Source: Halocaridina rubra
Lineage: Eukaryota > Arthropoda > Malacostraca > Decapoda > Atyidae
DNA length: 64,000 nt
Assembly: GCA_037179515.1 (NCBI GenBank)
Contig: JAXCGZ010000117.1
Location: 22,501 to 86,500, forward strand
Direction of reading: 5' to 3'
Part shown: in pieces, positions 1-38,315 of the stretch
Position numbering within the stretch: position 1 is the first letter of the stretch
Layout of the letters: the number at the start of each line of letters is the position of its first letter
Notes under the pieces: generated by a model
What the model was told of the DNA's origin: nothing
Databases searched by the model: none
The model's input: only the letters and a program-made list of their open reading frames with translations
Made by a program: the position numbers and the translations under genes

Positions 1-79
1 TATTCAAATTAAATTAACCTAACCTAAACTAATAAGGTATAAAACAAGTTTGGGAAGGATGCATAAAAAGAATCTAAAC

Positions 80-134
<55 letters not shown>
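80..134. repeat. (AAT)n microsatellite
   Basis: Uninterrupted trinucleotide run. Confidence 0.97.
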
Positions 135-136
<2 letters not shown>

Positions 137-694
137 AACGATTAATGCAGAAAGGGAGATCACTTACCATTGTCACTCCATTGCAGCTGCGCAGGACCCT
201 ATAAATGTCACAATGGCATCTTTTGACAATCCCGATTTATTTGGCAACCGAAGTTTGTTTCATTTATGCACTAAGCATCAAAATACCCAGCGTCAGATAT
301 TGGTTTCCTGCCTTAATGAACGAAATTAAATAACAATTAGCTGAGCAATAAGTTTGTATGAAAATAGTTGGTCAATCACAACCTCACTCTCCAGAAACTC
401 TGCTGACACTAACAGATATCAGGGTTCACAACTTACACCTGCTATGAGAAACACTTTTGGGTTCCAAATACCAATAATTTCTTCTTTTCTTATCCATATC
501 TGCTATTCAGTTCAAAGTACCTCATCCTTTACAATTACTTGAAAAGTCATGCTAAAATGAAAAAAAAAGGTCAGTACTACGTTAATTACTTTTTTATTTA
601 AATATTTTATATTATATAACTATCTGGCATTTAATCTCACCTGAACACAATAATTGCAAGTTTTCAAGGTCCGTCATCATCCAGTCTGGTCTAT

Positions 695-695
<1 letters not shown>

Positions 696-729
<34 letters not shown>
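696..729. repeat. (GA)n microsatellite
   Basis: Uninterrupted dinucleotide run. Confidence 0.97.
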
Positions 730-731
<2 letters not shown>

Positions 732-834
732 TTTTTGCCGTTTTTTTAGTACTATATGAATTAAAAACTGAATAAAGCGGAACTAATGTTAATTATCTAT
801 TTTTGAAGCTGCATTACAAGCATTTATATTTTCT

Positions 835-1090
835 ATGATTGTGACGCCAGGACGGGCAAAAAAAAAAAAAAAAATTCTACCCTCCTCGGGCCTGGGCACG
901 AAAAAATATAGAGAAACAGAGATGGGGAGTATTGTAACTTGTCAGATGTGAAGGGATAATAAGACATGTGTGACGAATATCCAAGAATATTTGGTGTTGA
1001 TGTAGGCATAGGAAGAGAACCGTAACTGAAGGAAGACTTATCTTATTAAAGTCCACAAGACCCTTCAGCTGTAGTATTCCAACGGACAAA
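835..1090 (+). repeat. Dispersed repeat family R1, copy 1
   Basis: Begins GTGACGCCAGGACGGGC, then an A-run, CTCGGGCCTGGGCACGAA, AGAGATGGGGAGTATTGT, CAGATGTGAAGGGATAATA and GTTGATGTAGGCATAG. The same ordered blocks recur at 13221-13415, 21571-21840, 36985-37170 (minus) and 56175-56345 (minus). The mobilisation mechanism is unknown and no terminal inverted repeats were seen. Confidence 0.85.
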
Positions 1091-1100
1091 TAAAAAGAAG

Positions 1101-1168
1101 AATAGTAGTAGTAGTAGTAGTAGCAGCAGCAGCAGTAGTAGGGTAGTAGTAGTAGAGTAGTAGTAGTG
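1101..1168. repeat. (AGT)n/(AGC)n microsatellite
   Basis: Imperfect trinucleotide run in which AGT changes to AGC and back. Confidence 0.9.
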
Positions 1169-1477
1169 GATGAGAATCATTTCAAGTTGTTTTTCGTTGA
1201 GGAAGCTCATACTAGAAGGTGGAATGAGACAGTGTTTACCTTTCTTATAAGGTTTCTGTATACATCGACTTTTACAAGATTGACAGTGTTATTGTTATTA
1301 TTTATAAGATAAAGCTGCTGTTTCGTCGCTATGTATAGAGGTCGTGTAAGTAGAAGTTAAAAATAATTTAATAATTATACGTAATTTTGATATCCTAGAG
1401 TAATTCTAGATATTCAATTTTATGACAAACATATTAAGGAGAAAAATGGGTGGGTTATAAAAGGCTTCAAATTTAAG

Positions 1478-1690
1478 TTAGGTGTGATTAGGTAGCGCAC
1501 AACTTTAATTCGTTAGGTCGTAGGTTCGAGACCCACCATGGTCCAAGGTTAGGGCATCCAGTCAGGTTAAAGGTTATACTCCACCAAGACATAAGTCCTT
1601 CATAAAGAGACATTTCCCTCGCCCTTATTAGAAAAGGGAGTCCGTGATGTAAACGTGGATCAGTTAGGTTAAGTTATTTAAGTTAGTTTA
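1478..1690 (+). repeat. tRNA-derived SINE, family S, copy 1
   Basis: A-box-like TTAGGTAGCGCAC is followed by the B-box GGTTCGAGACCC, then CACCATGGTCCAAGGTTAG and GGCATCCAGTC. The same tRNA-like head plus a 'CCATGG...GGCATCC' body recurs at 37555, 44165, 55905 and 59640 (all minus). The pol III boxes and body are seen; SINE status is inferred from dispersion. Confidence 0.7.
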
Positions 1691-2447
1691 TAAGAGCTTT
1701 GTCCAAAAATAGAAGAATGGATAAAACGAATCTTAGCCAGTACATGTTTATTTTCACGCTCCAAGTTAGAAAAAAAATATTATTTTATAATATTAGGTTA
1801 GGTTTGTTTCGATAGGTTACGCAGTTCATCCACAGGAAAGAAAGAAGTTGATTATTGAAATCATAGTTTTTCACTTTTCTTTGGTATTTTTTTAATGTTT
1901 TGTATTTTAATTTAACTTGTCGAGGATGTGAAAGTATATATTTACCTTTGAGTATTTTTTACTTTAATTTTACCCATTGGGGTGTATGAGAGTGAACATT
2001 TACCCAAAATTTTACTTTGGCACCTTCCTTGATTTAAAGGTATTTGTTTACTTTTACACCCTCAGAAGATTGGAAACTTATATGTTCTGTTTACTAAAAA
2101 AAAAAAAAAAATCAATAAAAAAAATAAAATATTATGGTATTGCATGTCTCTTCTGAAGAGAAGTTTATGTTTTTCTTGTGTATGTGTGAGTGTGTTTTGA
2201 ATGTATCTGACCTTGAAGACCGTCAGATATTATATCTAAACTAACCTAACCTAACTTAACTATACCAAACCCAACTTATCCTAGACGTACTTTGGGAGTA
2301 ATATATGATGAGTTTAAAAGTCAGATTTGTTCAAAAATATAAAAAGAAAATTAAGGTATCTCGACCTGCTTGTGCAGCATACATTACTCGGGAGTGAGAT
2401 GAGTGTAGCCTAAAAAAAAAAAATAAATAAATAAAAAATAAATAAAT

Positions 2448-2450
<3 letters not shown>

Positions 2451-2503
<53 letters not shown>
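2451..2503. repeat. (TA)n microsatellite
   Basis: Uninterrupted TA run after (AAAT)-type repeats. Confidence 0.97.
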
Positions 2504-2504
<1 letters not shown>

Positions 2505-2508
<4 letters not shown>

Positions 2509-2625
2509 CAAAGCCATATTCCCCCTTATAAGGGGAGTGGCTGAGTAAAAAAAAATACTCCCCATTTAGTCGACTTTTACGACACGCAGGGGAACGCGGA
2601 GGAAGCATTCTTACCCCCCTCCCTC
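2505..2625 (+). repeat. Dispersed repeat R3, copy 1
   Basis: Blocks GCCATATTCCCCCTTATAAG, GTGGCTGAGTA, TTTAGTCGACTTTTACGACA and CGCAGGGGAACGCGGAGG recur at 24248-24395. Part recurs at 28365-28490, at the 5' side of the minus-strand LINE, and on the minus strand near 36255-36345. Confidence 0.75.
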
Positions 2626-2628
2626 AGG

Positions 2629-2630
<2 letters not shown>

Positions 2631-2703
<73 letters not shown>
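2631..2703. repeat. (TA)n microsatellite
   Basis: Uninterrupted TA run. Confidence 0.97.
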
Positions 2704-2709
<6 letters not shown>

Positions 2710-2736
2710 CCCTGAACTGTTAACATACAGTCTAAA

Positions 2737-2916
2737 ATGGTAGGAAAAGCCCATTAAATAAAACAACGAATTTATATATTTATATAAAAAGTACTTATTA
2801 ATTTCGTGACCTTAACTGCCCATTGTACTTTGAGAAGGTGGCCAGTTAAGGTCACGAAATTAATAAGTACTTTTTATATATATGTTTTCGTTGTTTTATT
2901 TAATGGGCTTTTCCTA

Positions 2917-2920
<4 letters not shown>
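2737..2920. mobile_element. 184-bp hairpin (foldback) MITE
   Basis: Two arms of about 80 nt are near-perfect reverse complements: ATGGTAGGAAAAGCCCATTA ... TTCGTGACCTTAACTG at 2737-2818, and CAGTTAAGGTCACGAA ... TTTTCCTACCAT at 2843-2920. The loop is 24 nt. The right end runs straight into (TA)n. There is no coding capacity, so it is probably a non-autonomous foldback element. Confidence 0.85.

Positions 2921-2991
<71 letters not shown>
2919..2991. repeat. (TA)n microsatellite abutting the hairpin MITE
   Basis: TA run starting at the last base pair of the hairpin's right arm. Confidence 0.95.
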
Positions 2992-29657
<26,666 letters not shown>

Positions 29658-29784
29658 AAATGGTGCGATATGGAAGTTAAGGTTGCTTGACAATCTGTAA
29701 TCCCAGCAAGATGGAGAAAACATGTATGGCTTAACAGTAATTTTCTAGTTACAGTAGTTTCTAGTTAAAAGCAACACACACACA

Positions 29785-30792
<1,008 letters not shown>

Positions 30793-30865
<73 letters not shown>
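30793..30865. repeat. (TA)n microsatellite
   Basis: TA run between the MITE and a truncated element copy. Confidence 0.97.
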
Positions 30866-30867
<2 letters not shown>

Positions 30868-31334
30868 TATTTACAGCTGTATATTCTGTAATTCTGTAAA
30901 TAAATTAAATCTAAATCCTTCAAATAAACAAGTACATAAATAAATATATAAATAAACTATTAACTTAATATATATGTATACAACGATGCCATGTGACTAT
31001 CGTTTCATGAACCTCAACAAAATTTCTTGCATAAAGATGATATTTATGGCATGTATTTGGTAGTTTTGTAAATAAATTAAATCTAATTCCTTCAAATGAT
31101 CAAATACATAAACAAATAAAGCCATTAATTTGATATATACATATAGAAGAGTGTTGCTACATTTGTTGCTACATGTCTGCCTGTCTCAAAGCTTGTTCAG
31201 CACTTGAAGTTTGAATTTCCTTATAAGCCAGGTAGGTCGAAAAAATGACATATTAATAATTTATTAATTATTTACTGGTCTCTGATATAACAGCGAAATG
31301 ATGTTACTCGGAATGACGTAAAATGGGGACCCCA
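30866..31334. mobile_element. Truncated copy of the GGGTCCCC-end element
   Basis: Repeats the 175-bp interior units of 13.4-14.1 kb (GTAAATAAATTAAATCTAA, ACAACGATGCCATGTGACTA). The end region has AGGTAGGTCGAAAAAATGAC and ATGACGTAAAATGGGGACCC, followed by TATATA. The left part is missing at the (TA)n border. Confidence 0.75.
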
Positions 31335-31465
<131 letters not shown>

Positions 31466-31684
31466 TGTATATGCTAATAAAAACACATTTTTATAATTCT
31501 AGTCATGACCTTCACTTGGTCTCTTAGGCTCTTACGTATATATACTGTATATATATACAGTATCCCTCTTGTGTAGTAATTTTATTATTATATAAATGGT
31601 TCTCTTTACATATATTGTATTTATATTCAGATATTTTATAGATAACATGTAAGATGGTACTCAGATTCTCTTGTAGTCTTTCCT

Positions 31685-31713
31685 AATCTAACCTAACTTT
31701 GTTAGGTTAGATT
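31685..31713. repeat. Small TTAGG-type palindrome
   Basis: AATCTAACCTAAC and GTTAGGTTAGATT are a perfect 13-bp inverted repeat with a 3-nt loop. Confidence 0.9.
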
Positions 31714-31830
31714 GGTTAGATTAAATTAGCTACTCGTTAAGTACAATAATTGTGACTTTGGGTTTTGACAAGTCAGAACCCTTTCTGACGAACTAACTTC
31801 GGGTTTTAACTTGGGAAAAAAAATAATAAT

Positions 31831-31933
<103 letters not shown>

Positions 31934-31989
31934 TCCTGCAATTTCTATGCATTGTCATCTTTCAAAAATTTGAAGGGCTCTCAAAATAG

Positions 31990-32559
31990 TTAGCATAACT
32001 TTGTATTTCAAAGAGTATGTCCTGTGCTGTTAATAGAGGAGTTATTTAGAGGAATAAAGATACTGAGTGAATTTTTAATTACTGAGCAAGGATCATGTTG
32101 ACTGCATTAGCTATTTCCTATATTGTTGTATGATTTGTTTCAATATTCACTGAGGTATTTACTTTTTTTTAATTTTTCATGTGACTTGCATGATTGAATC
32201 TTGATTGTAGAAAGAGAGATATGGCCATCAGTAGATTGTTATGAGTGTAATGGAAATTCTAGAATGGTAGAGTATTTCAAGCTTACAGATAGCTCCACCT
32301 CATTATGCCAAAGATTTGTAATAATGTGTTTAGTGATTATGTATTGAAGGTGTTAAAAATGTGATGTGATGAAGTGCTGTTCAATTATCCTGAAAGTAAA
32401 TTGTTTCTTTATGAAAGTAGATAGAAGGAAGACAGCATCACCATATATGCTCCATTATATTGAGGCCCATTCATGTATCACAATTACTGAACTTTTATTG
32501 AATCTTGAATTTCTGGTGTATGCAAGCTCCAGCATCCACCCCTAGTGTCCCACCAGATC
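31990..32559. other. Noncoding stretch
   Basis: No gene or repeat recognised. Confidence 0.5.
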
Positions 32560-33760
32560 AAACCTCACTGATTTAAGTTTGTATTCGTCACAGATTATGT
32601 TATTTTGTAAATCGTAGCATGTATCCACATGATAGAATGTGTGTATTCGGAGTAAGTTCGGTTATTTTTGAAACATTATCTTATTTTAACCACGTCTCAG
32701 TAAATATTAGTATATCTAATGAAAGTTCATTTATCAATTCTCAGATTTCAGTTGTTTTATTTGACACAGATTGTATGTTTATCATCGCACAATGTAATAG
32801 AGTATTAAAAGCCATGATTTGTATTATTGATAATTTTCCCCAGTTCAGTTCCTATCAAATGTTGCATACTCAATGTCTGAAGTATTTCCTCGTCGCACAC
32901 AGTTTGCGCACTTCTTTTTACCTACATTACATGTTTTTGTTAGATGCCCATTTGAATATTTTCCACAAGTAGAATCTTTTCTCCGCAGTTTTTTTCTTTA
33001 TGTCCGTACTTCTGACAGTATTGACATACAATGACATTATAAGTGTTGTACACTTTGTGTCTGCATGATTCCATGTAGATGTAGCCACCATTTTTATATA
33101 TCGTTTTCTTACATCAAGTGAACATCTAAGGTCCACATATTTTAGTCCATTCTCTGCAGGCCTCATCCTGACGGCTCTCAAGTCATTATCATTAATTACG
33201 CTCTGCTGATATTCATTTTTCCTTACTATATTTTCAACCATTTCTTCCTCCACATCACCATCTCCATGTGAGATTGATTTCCCTACATATTTGATCATGA
33301 TTTTAGGAGCAAAATTGTTTCCCACTTTAGTTATAGGATTTTACTTGTCTTCATCATCTAAATCTTTCCGTGATTTCTCCAAGTTTTCTTTAGTTGAAAA
33401 AGTCATAACAAGTGAACGGCATTTGTTGTCTTAAGTCTATCAGTAGGTATAATCAATGAGGCATTTTTTATTTGCTTTTGGTCTTCAACAAGTTTCCCGT
33501 GTCTTTGCTTAATAGTCAATATATTCTTCACTGCATTTACATATCTTTCTGGTCTGGTTTTATTTGCATAGAGACTGTCATGTCTTTTCTTACTCATTCT
33601 GAATATCATAAGTCTTAGTCTCCAAAGTTGTTTTCAGATTTTCGTTTTCTTCATTTATCTTACTCATCGCATTTTTTAGTTTATCATTTAGATCATTTAG
33701 TTCCCTTTTCACCTCATCCATTTCTTGCATCAACGTAGAGTTGATTTAGAGAACTAACTT
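32560..33760 (-). pseudogene. LINE ORF1 (zinc-knuckle) and start of ORF2 endonuclease, broken
   Basis: On the minus strand a coiled-coil piece (MDEVKRELNDLNDKLKNAMS) lies near 33720. A conserved ORF1 middle segment follows (DLRAVRMRPAENGLKYVDLR). At 33026-32985 there is a perfect CX2CX4HX4C zinc knuckle (CQYCQKYGHKEKNC). Cys-rich remnants (KKKCANCVRRGNTSD) come next. Near 32800-32690 there is an AP-endonuclease start (INIQSVSNKTTEI, then LINELSLDILIFTETWLK). This is the ORF1-to-ORF2 boundary of a Jockey/CR1-type LINE, with frameshifts and stops. It truncates before the rest of the endonuclease. Confidence 0.82.
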
Positions 33761-34837
33761 TGGACCACATTAGTAGCCAAGATCATACCTTGGATGTCAT
33801 GCTTGATAATTCATCACCTAATTCACCTGACTTTGAGATGAATGGATACCTCTTTCCTCTCTGTTGGCAGTAGAATGCTAATCCTTAGATCATGTGTTGT
33901 TTGGATATAATACAGATATGTTTACTAATACTGTGTATGTATCTTTTTTTCAGGAATTCAATATCTGTGGTGTAAGATTGAAGTATTGAAATATTGTATG
34001 TTGCTTTCATTGTAAAAATGTTATGACTTTTTTTATTTGACAAGTTACAGTATTTCAGAATTAAAAGTTAAGTATTGAAATATGTAATTACACTCTATGG
34101 AGACAATAATAAAAACTCCGACCCCATGATATCTGTTGAGAGATTGCATGATTTTTTATATGAGATTGTATTATACTTGTTCATTTTGTGGATATTTAGC
34201 ATTGTATTGCAAAATATTTCTGTATAATAAATATTAGTAAAAGAAAACTATTGGATATGTCGCCAGGCATACATCTTTATTATTTGTGTTGCACAAGAGT
34301 AATCTGTCAAGAAATTTGTAGAAAATTATGGGAGTAAAATTATTATATAAGAAAATGTAATGTGCTAAAAGTAAAACCATGTCCTTAAATATGAAGATAC
34401 CCAACAATATACCATTTGAGTGGTATGCCCCGCTCTAGAACACTGTAATGTAGGGATTACATGTTTTCCTAATGGAAGTATGATGTTGATTATGGCAAAG
34501 AAAATGAGCAGTTGTCATAGTTTTACATAGTGGCACTTTGCATTAATTAAGATATTGTATATCACTAAAATTACTTTCAATCAAATAATACTGGAAGAAC
34601 ATGAAAATTATAGCAGTCTTGAGTTATTACATTTCATACTTTCGCATATGTACTGAATGTATTGCATGATTGCAAACGTTGCACTCTCCAAGGACTTATT
34701 GCTTATGTGTCTATTTATGATGTGCACCACATCATGTAGACATTTTTCATGTATGCTGCATATCAGTCCTCTATATACCTGATAATCTATGACAGAGGCA
34801 GAAATAAGAGATACTTACCTTCAATAAGTGGAAGTGT

Positions 34838-34995
34838 ATAAGCAGAATGGTGGAGGGGGAGTTGTGGCATCCCTCTATCTCCAAGGAGCTAAGAAGAGTG
34901 ATTGAAGTGAGCTTTGCCTTGTGGTGTATGCGTGTTCATTGGCTCAGCCACCCTCCCTTACTATGGGGATGGGACCATTGTATATATAATAAGTG
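34838..34995 (+). repeat. Dispersed repeat R2, copy 2
   Basis: GGTGGAGGGGGAGTTGTGGC, TCTCCAAGGAGCTAAGAAG, GGCTCAGCCACCCTCCCTTA and GGGACCATTGTATATA match the other R2 copies. Confidence 0.75.
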
Positions 34996-36254
34996 GAAAA
35001 AGGTTGGAGGAAGTTTTATACTCTAAGGACCATCCCAGATATTGAGAGGACAGACCCTGATAATCTGGATTGTGAGGCATGCTTGAAGTAGATTGAATTG
35101 GCAGAGTGATGTATATCATACTCTTACATTATGTCAGTGAGTGGCTATGATAAAAAGAGTGCAATCTTTAGACCTGGCATTGGAATTTGCCTTGGTACTG
35201 GCTCTTTCTTGTTTGTTTATTCTATATAATGCTTGCCATTGTGCCACAATGTATAATTACAGAGATATGAGAATGTGTACATTTCCTTCTATTTTTTATT
35301 TAGTTAGTTCCTTTTCTTGTACTCATCTTTTGATATACTGCATTGTATGTTATTTTCACGTCTACTTCATAATGTTAGGTCTTTGTGACATAAAAAGCAT
35401 CAGCTTTGTGAAGAACAAAAGTATTTTAAAAAGAATTTTTAGGAATGGATTACGAACAGTTATCTAGGCACACTTAAATAATATTTGCTCCTTGGCAACC
35501 AAATGTTGTTAACCATTACTTATTACCTTCTGTATTGCTGTGTATTGTCAAATAATTGCTGTTACACCAGAGGAAATATATCAAAACAGAGTAGCAGATT
35601 AAGTAAACAGGAAAATTAATAAAACTCATATAGAATTCAGATATATTTGCTATTACTCTAGAATATAATTGAGTGTTGCCTTTGTGATAATAGTAAATGA
35701 GCTAATGATAATTAGGCGCATATATTGAAAGACATGAATAACGTGCGCCATAAAAAGGATAAATGTGTGATAGCTTTTCATTTACATAACTGAATTTAAT
35801 TACTTTTGTACTATAAGCTATTTGCTTCATCTTGAAGTTCCTTAAACCTAATATGAAATTAATATCATGATTTATGTACATAGGATGCAGGTCTTGTATT
35901 GAAGCAGACTACATGATATGACTTAATAATTATTAAAAGTTTCTTTACACTGATGATGCTTCGATTGTAGTTAAAATATGCCTCTCTGATCTCATATTGT
36001 GATAAAAAATTTGACGAGGATTTGAATAGTGTTAATACTTCTTTCCGATTCTAAGTTTAGATACAGCATCTGAATGTCATAATGTAGATGTAAAAATTTT
36101 TCTAATAATCCTGGCTAGTCTTTTAAGTATTTTTGTGGCATTTAGTAATGTAAAGTATGTTAAATATAAATGCATTACTAGTCACCTCAGTTCGACTTTG
36201 GTCCCTTTTTATGTACAGTCATAAATAATTAATACCTCTTGTGTATCTTAAAAG

Positions 36255-36345
36255 TCGAGTAGTTTGGATGGAGTGAGGAGACTGGGAATACCCTCCTTTA
36301 TATTTTCCTCCCACGAAACTCAGCCACCCCTTTATATAAACGGAA
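36255..36345 (-). repeat. R3-like fragment
   Basis: The reverse complement contains TATAAAGGGGTGGCTGAGTT, similar to the R3 block CTTATAAGGGGAGTGGCTGA. Confidence 0.5.
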
Positions 36346-36548
36346 TATTTGCTTTTGTTTGTATTAATATAAAATATATTGTACCTTCCCGCAACAAACC
36401 TTTGATCTCTCTTATAATGGTTTTGTAGTTTGTTATGCTTGTACTGGAGTACAGTTTTTAATAGTTATAGATATGTAATGCAAATTAGCTCTAATGAAAA
36501 TGTTATATACAGTGCTAAAGTTCCTGAACTTCCTGCTTTATTTTCATT

Positions 36549-36710
<162 letters not shown>

Positions 36711-36984
36711 TATTAAAAGATGCAGAAATGCAAGGGGGGTTATTTATTTTCTCAACTAAAGTATTCGTAATTATTATCACTGTGATCTTTGTCATGATCA
36801 TATATAATATGAGAGAGATCTAGTTAATTCTAATAATTTTGTAACAAGAGGTTCATCTGTACATTGTTTAACTCATACTGGTTAGTATTTTTTGCAGTTT
36901 ATATGCTGTATGTAACTATAGTGTTTTGTATTTGATTTAGATTTGTAACATTATATCCAAATATAAGCAACGGTTATTTTGTAT

Positions 36985-37170
36985 GCCTACATCAACACTG
37001 AATATTCTTGGATATTCATTACACACCTCTTATTATCCCTTCACTTCTGACAAGTCATTACACTCTCCATCTCTGTTACTTTTTACTTAATGTCTTCTTC
37101 GTGCCCAGGCTCGACGGGGGCTGTTTTATTTTATTTTTTTTGGCCCGTCCTGGTGTCACAATCATAAAAG
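36985..37170 (-). repeat. Dispersed repeat R1, copy 4
   Basis: Reverse complement of the R1 blocks: GCCTACATCAACACTGAATA, TTATCCCTTCACTTCTGACA, CTTCGTGCCCAGGCTCGACG and GGCCCGTCCTGGTGTCACAA. Confidence 0.87.
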
Positions 37171-37984
37171 AAAAAAAATTAAGATTTTCATTGAGTTTTT
37201 TATCATTAGTCTGTCAAGTTAATATGTTGATGTGATGGTAGTCTAATAGTGACCTATGCAAGGGTTTGAACTGGTGTGATAGAATATTTTGTAATTGCAA
37301 TTTACGATTTGTTAGGTGGTAATTAAAGGAAATTCAGAGGACTATTAATATATTCTACAGTGACCGTTAATATAGAAAGCCTCTAGATAATTGTTAGAGT
37401 AACTTTAAGATATATGGAGAAAGGCCAAGAGAGAGTTGATACTGCCTGTGATTTCAGAAATGGAGCAAAGGTGTTATTATAAGAACCGTGTTAAGTGTCA
37501 CAATTAGTCTCCATTGGAATGAGGGTGGTCACAGACATGGTAGATTTTGGTAAATACAAATGGATGGATGCCTTTCCTAATGCCCTTTGGTGGGCTCGAA
37601 CCTGAGTTAGTTACCGTGAATAGTTGACATTACGAATGATTCAGAGTTAGAGATGCATGCTTTATTTATATAATAAATAGTAATGTAATGAGATCGAAAA
37701 AAATAGGATATTTAGTAATAAGTTTTTTTGCAGTATGGCAGTATTTTAGAGGATAAACAATGAGGGAAAATTTTTTATCTTTAGATAATGTAACAAGGCT
37801 ATAATGTGAGTTTGGATTTTCAGTGGAACAAGGGATAATGTATATTAAAGATTTCCTACTGTTACTTAAACCTTTAAATATCAGACATTGAATTTGTTAG
37901 AATCCAGTGATATGTCAAAGAGGAGATTACATTTTGGAAGAACTACTCTGAAAAATTCTTGAAAAATGCTGAGAGAGCACTGCA
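37171..37984. other. Noncoding stretch
   Basis: Only the SINE fragment at 37555-37650 is recognised. Confidence 0.5.
37555..37650 (-). repeat. tRNA-derived SINE family S, copy 2 (fragment)
   Basis: The reverse complement shows the B-box GGTTCGAGCCC, then CACCAAAGGGCATTAGGAAA and GGCATCC, as in the copy at 1478-1690. Confidence 0.6.
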
Positions 37985-38315
37985 ATATACGGCAGATAAT
38001 AGTATGTATAGAGGGTACTACAATAAATAGAAGATGAGAGCATGCTTAGAGGATACTAGAGTAAATGGCAGATAGGAGCATGTGTAGAGGGTACCACAGT
38101 ATATGGCTGATGAAAGCATGAGCACTACAGTAAATTGCAAATGAAAGCATTCATAGAGGGTACTATAATAAATGGAAGATGAAAGTATTCTTAGAGAGTA
38201 CCACAATATATGGCAGTTGAAAACATACATAGATGGAACTACAATAAATGGCAGATGAGAGCATGCATAGAGGGTACTACAATATATGGCAGATAAAACA
38301 TTCATAGACAGTACT
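37985..38315. repeat. Minisatellite, about eight diverged units of 41 bp
   Basis: Repeating pattern GCAGATGAGAGCATGCATAG + AGGGTACTACAATAAATG. Units differ by substitutions, and at least one is shortened (near 38120). Confidence 0.9.

Larger units (their letters stand above)
1..834. other. Flank with simple repeats, no gene seen
   Basis: Contains CCTAA-type motifs at about 15-28, an (AAT)n run at 80-134 and a (GA)n run at 696-729. No convincing coding region. Confidence 0.6.

Noticed and set aside
32619..32972. 117-codon plus-strand ORF
   Set aside because: Antisense to the LINE ORF1/endonuclease relic, which has a perfect zinc-knuckle motif.
35141..35467. 108-codon plus-strand ORF
   Set aside because: Hydrophobic and AT-driven, with no signal or domain pattern and no supporting neighbours.
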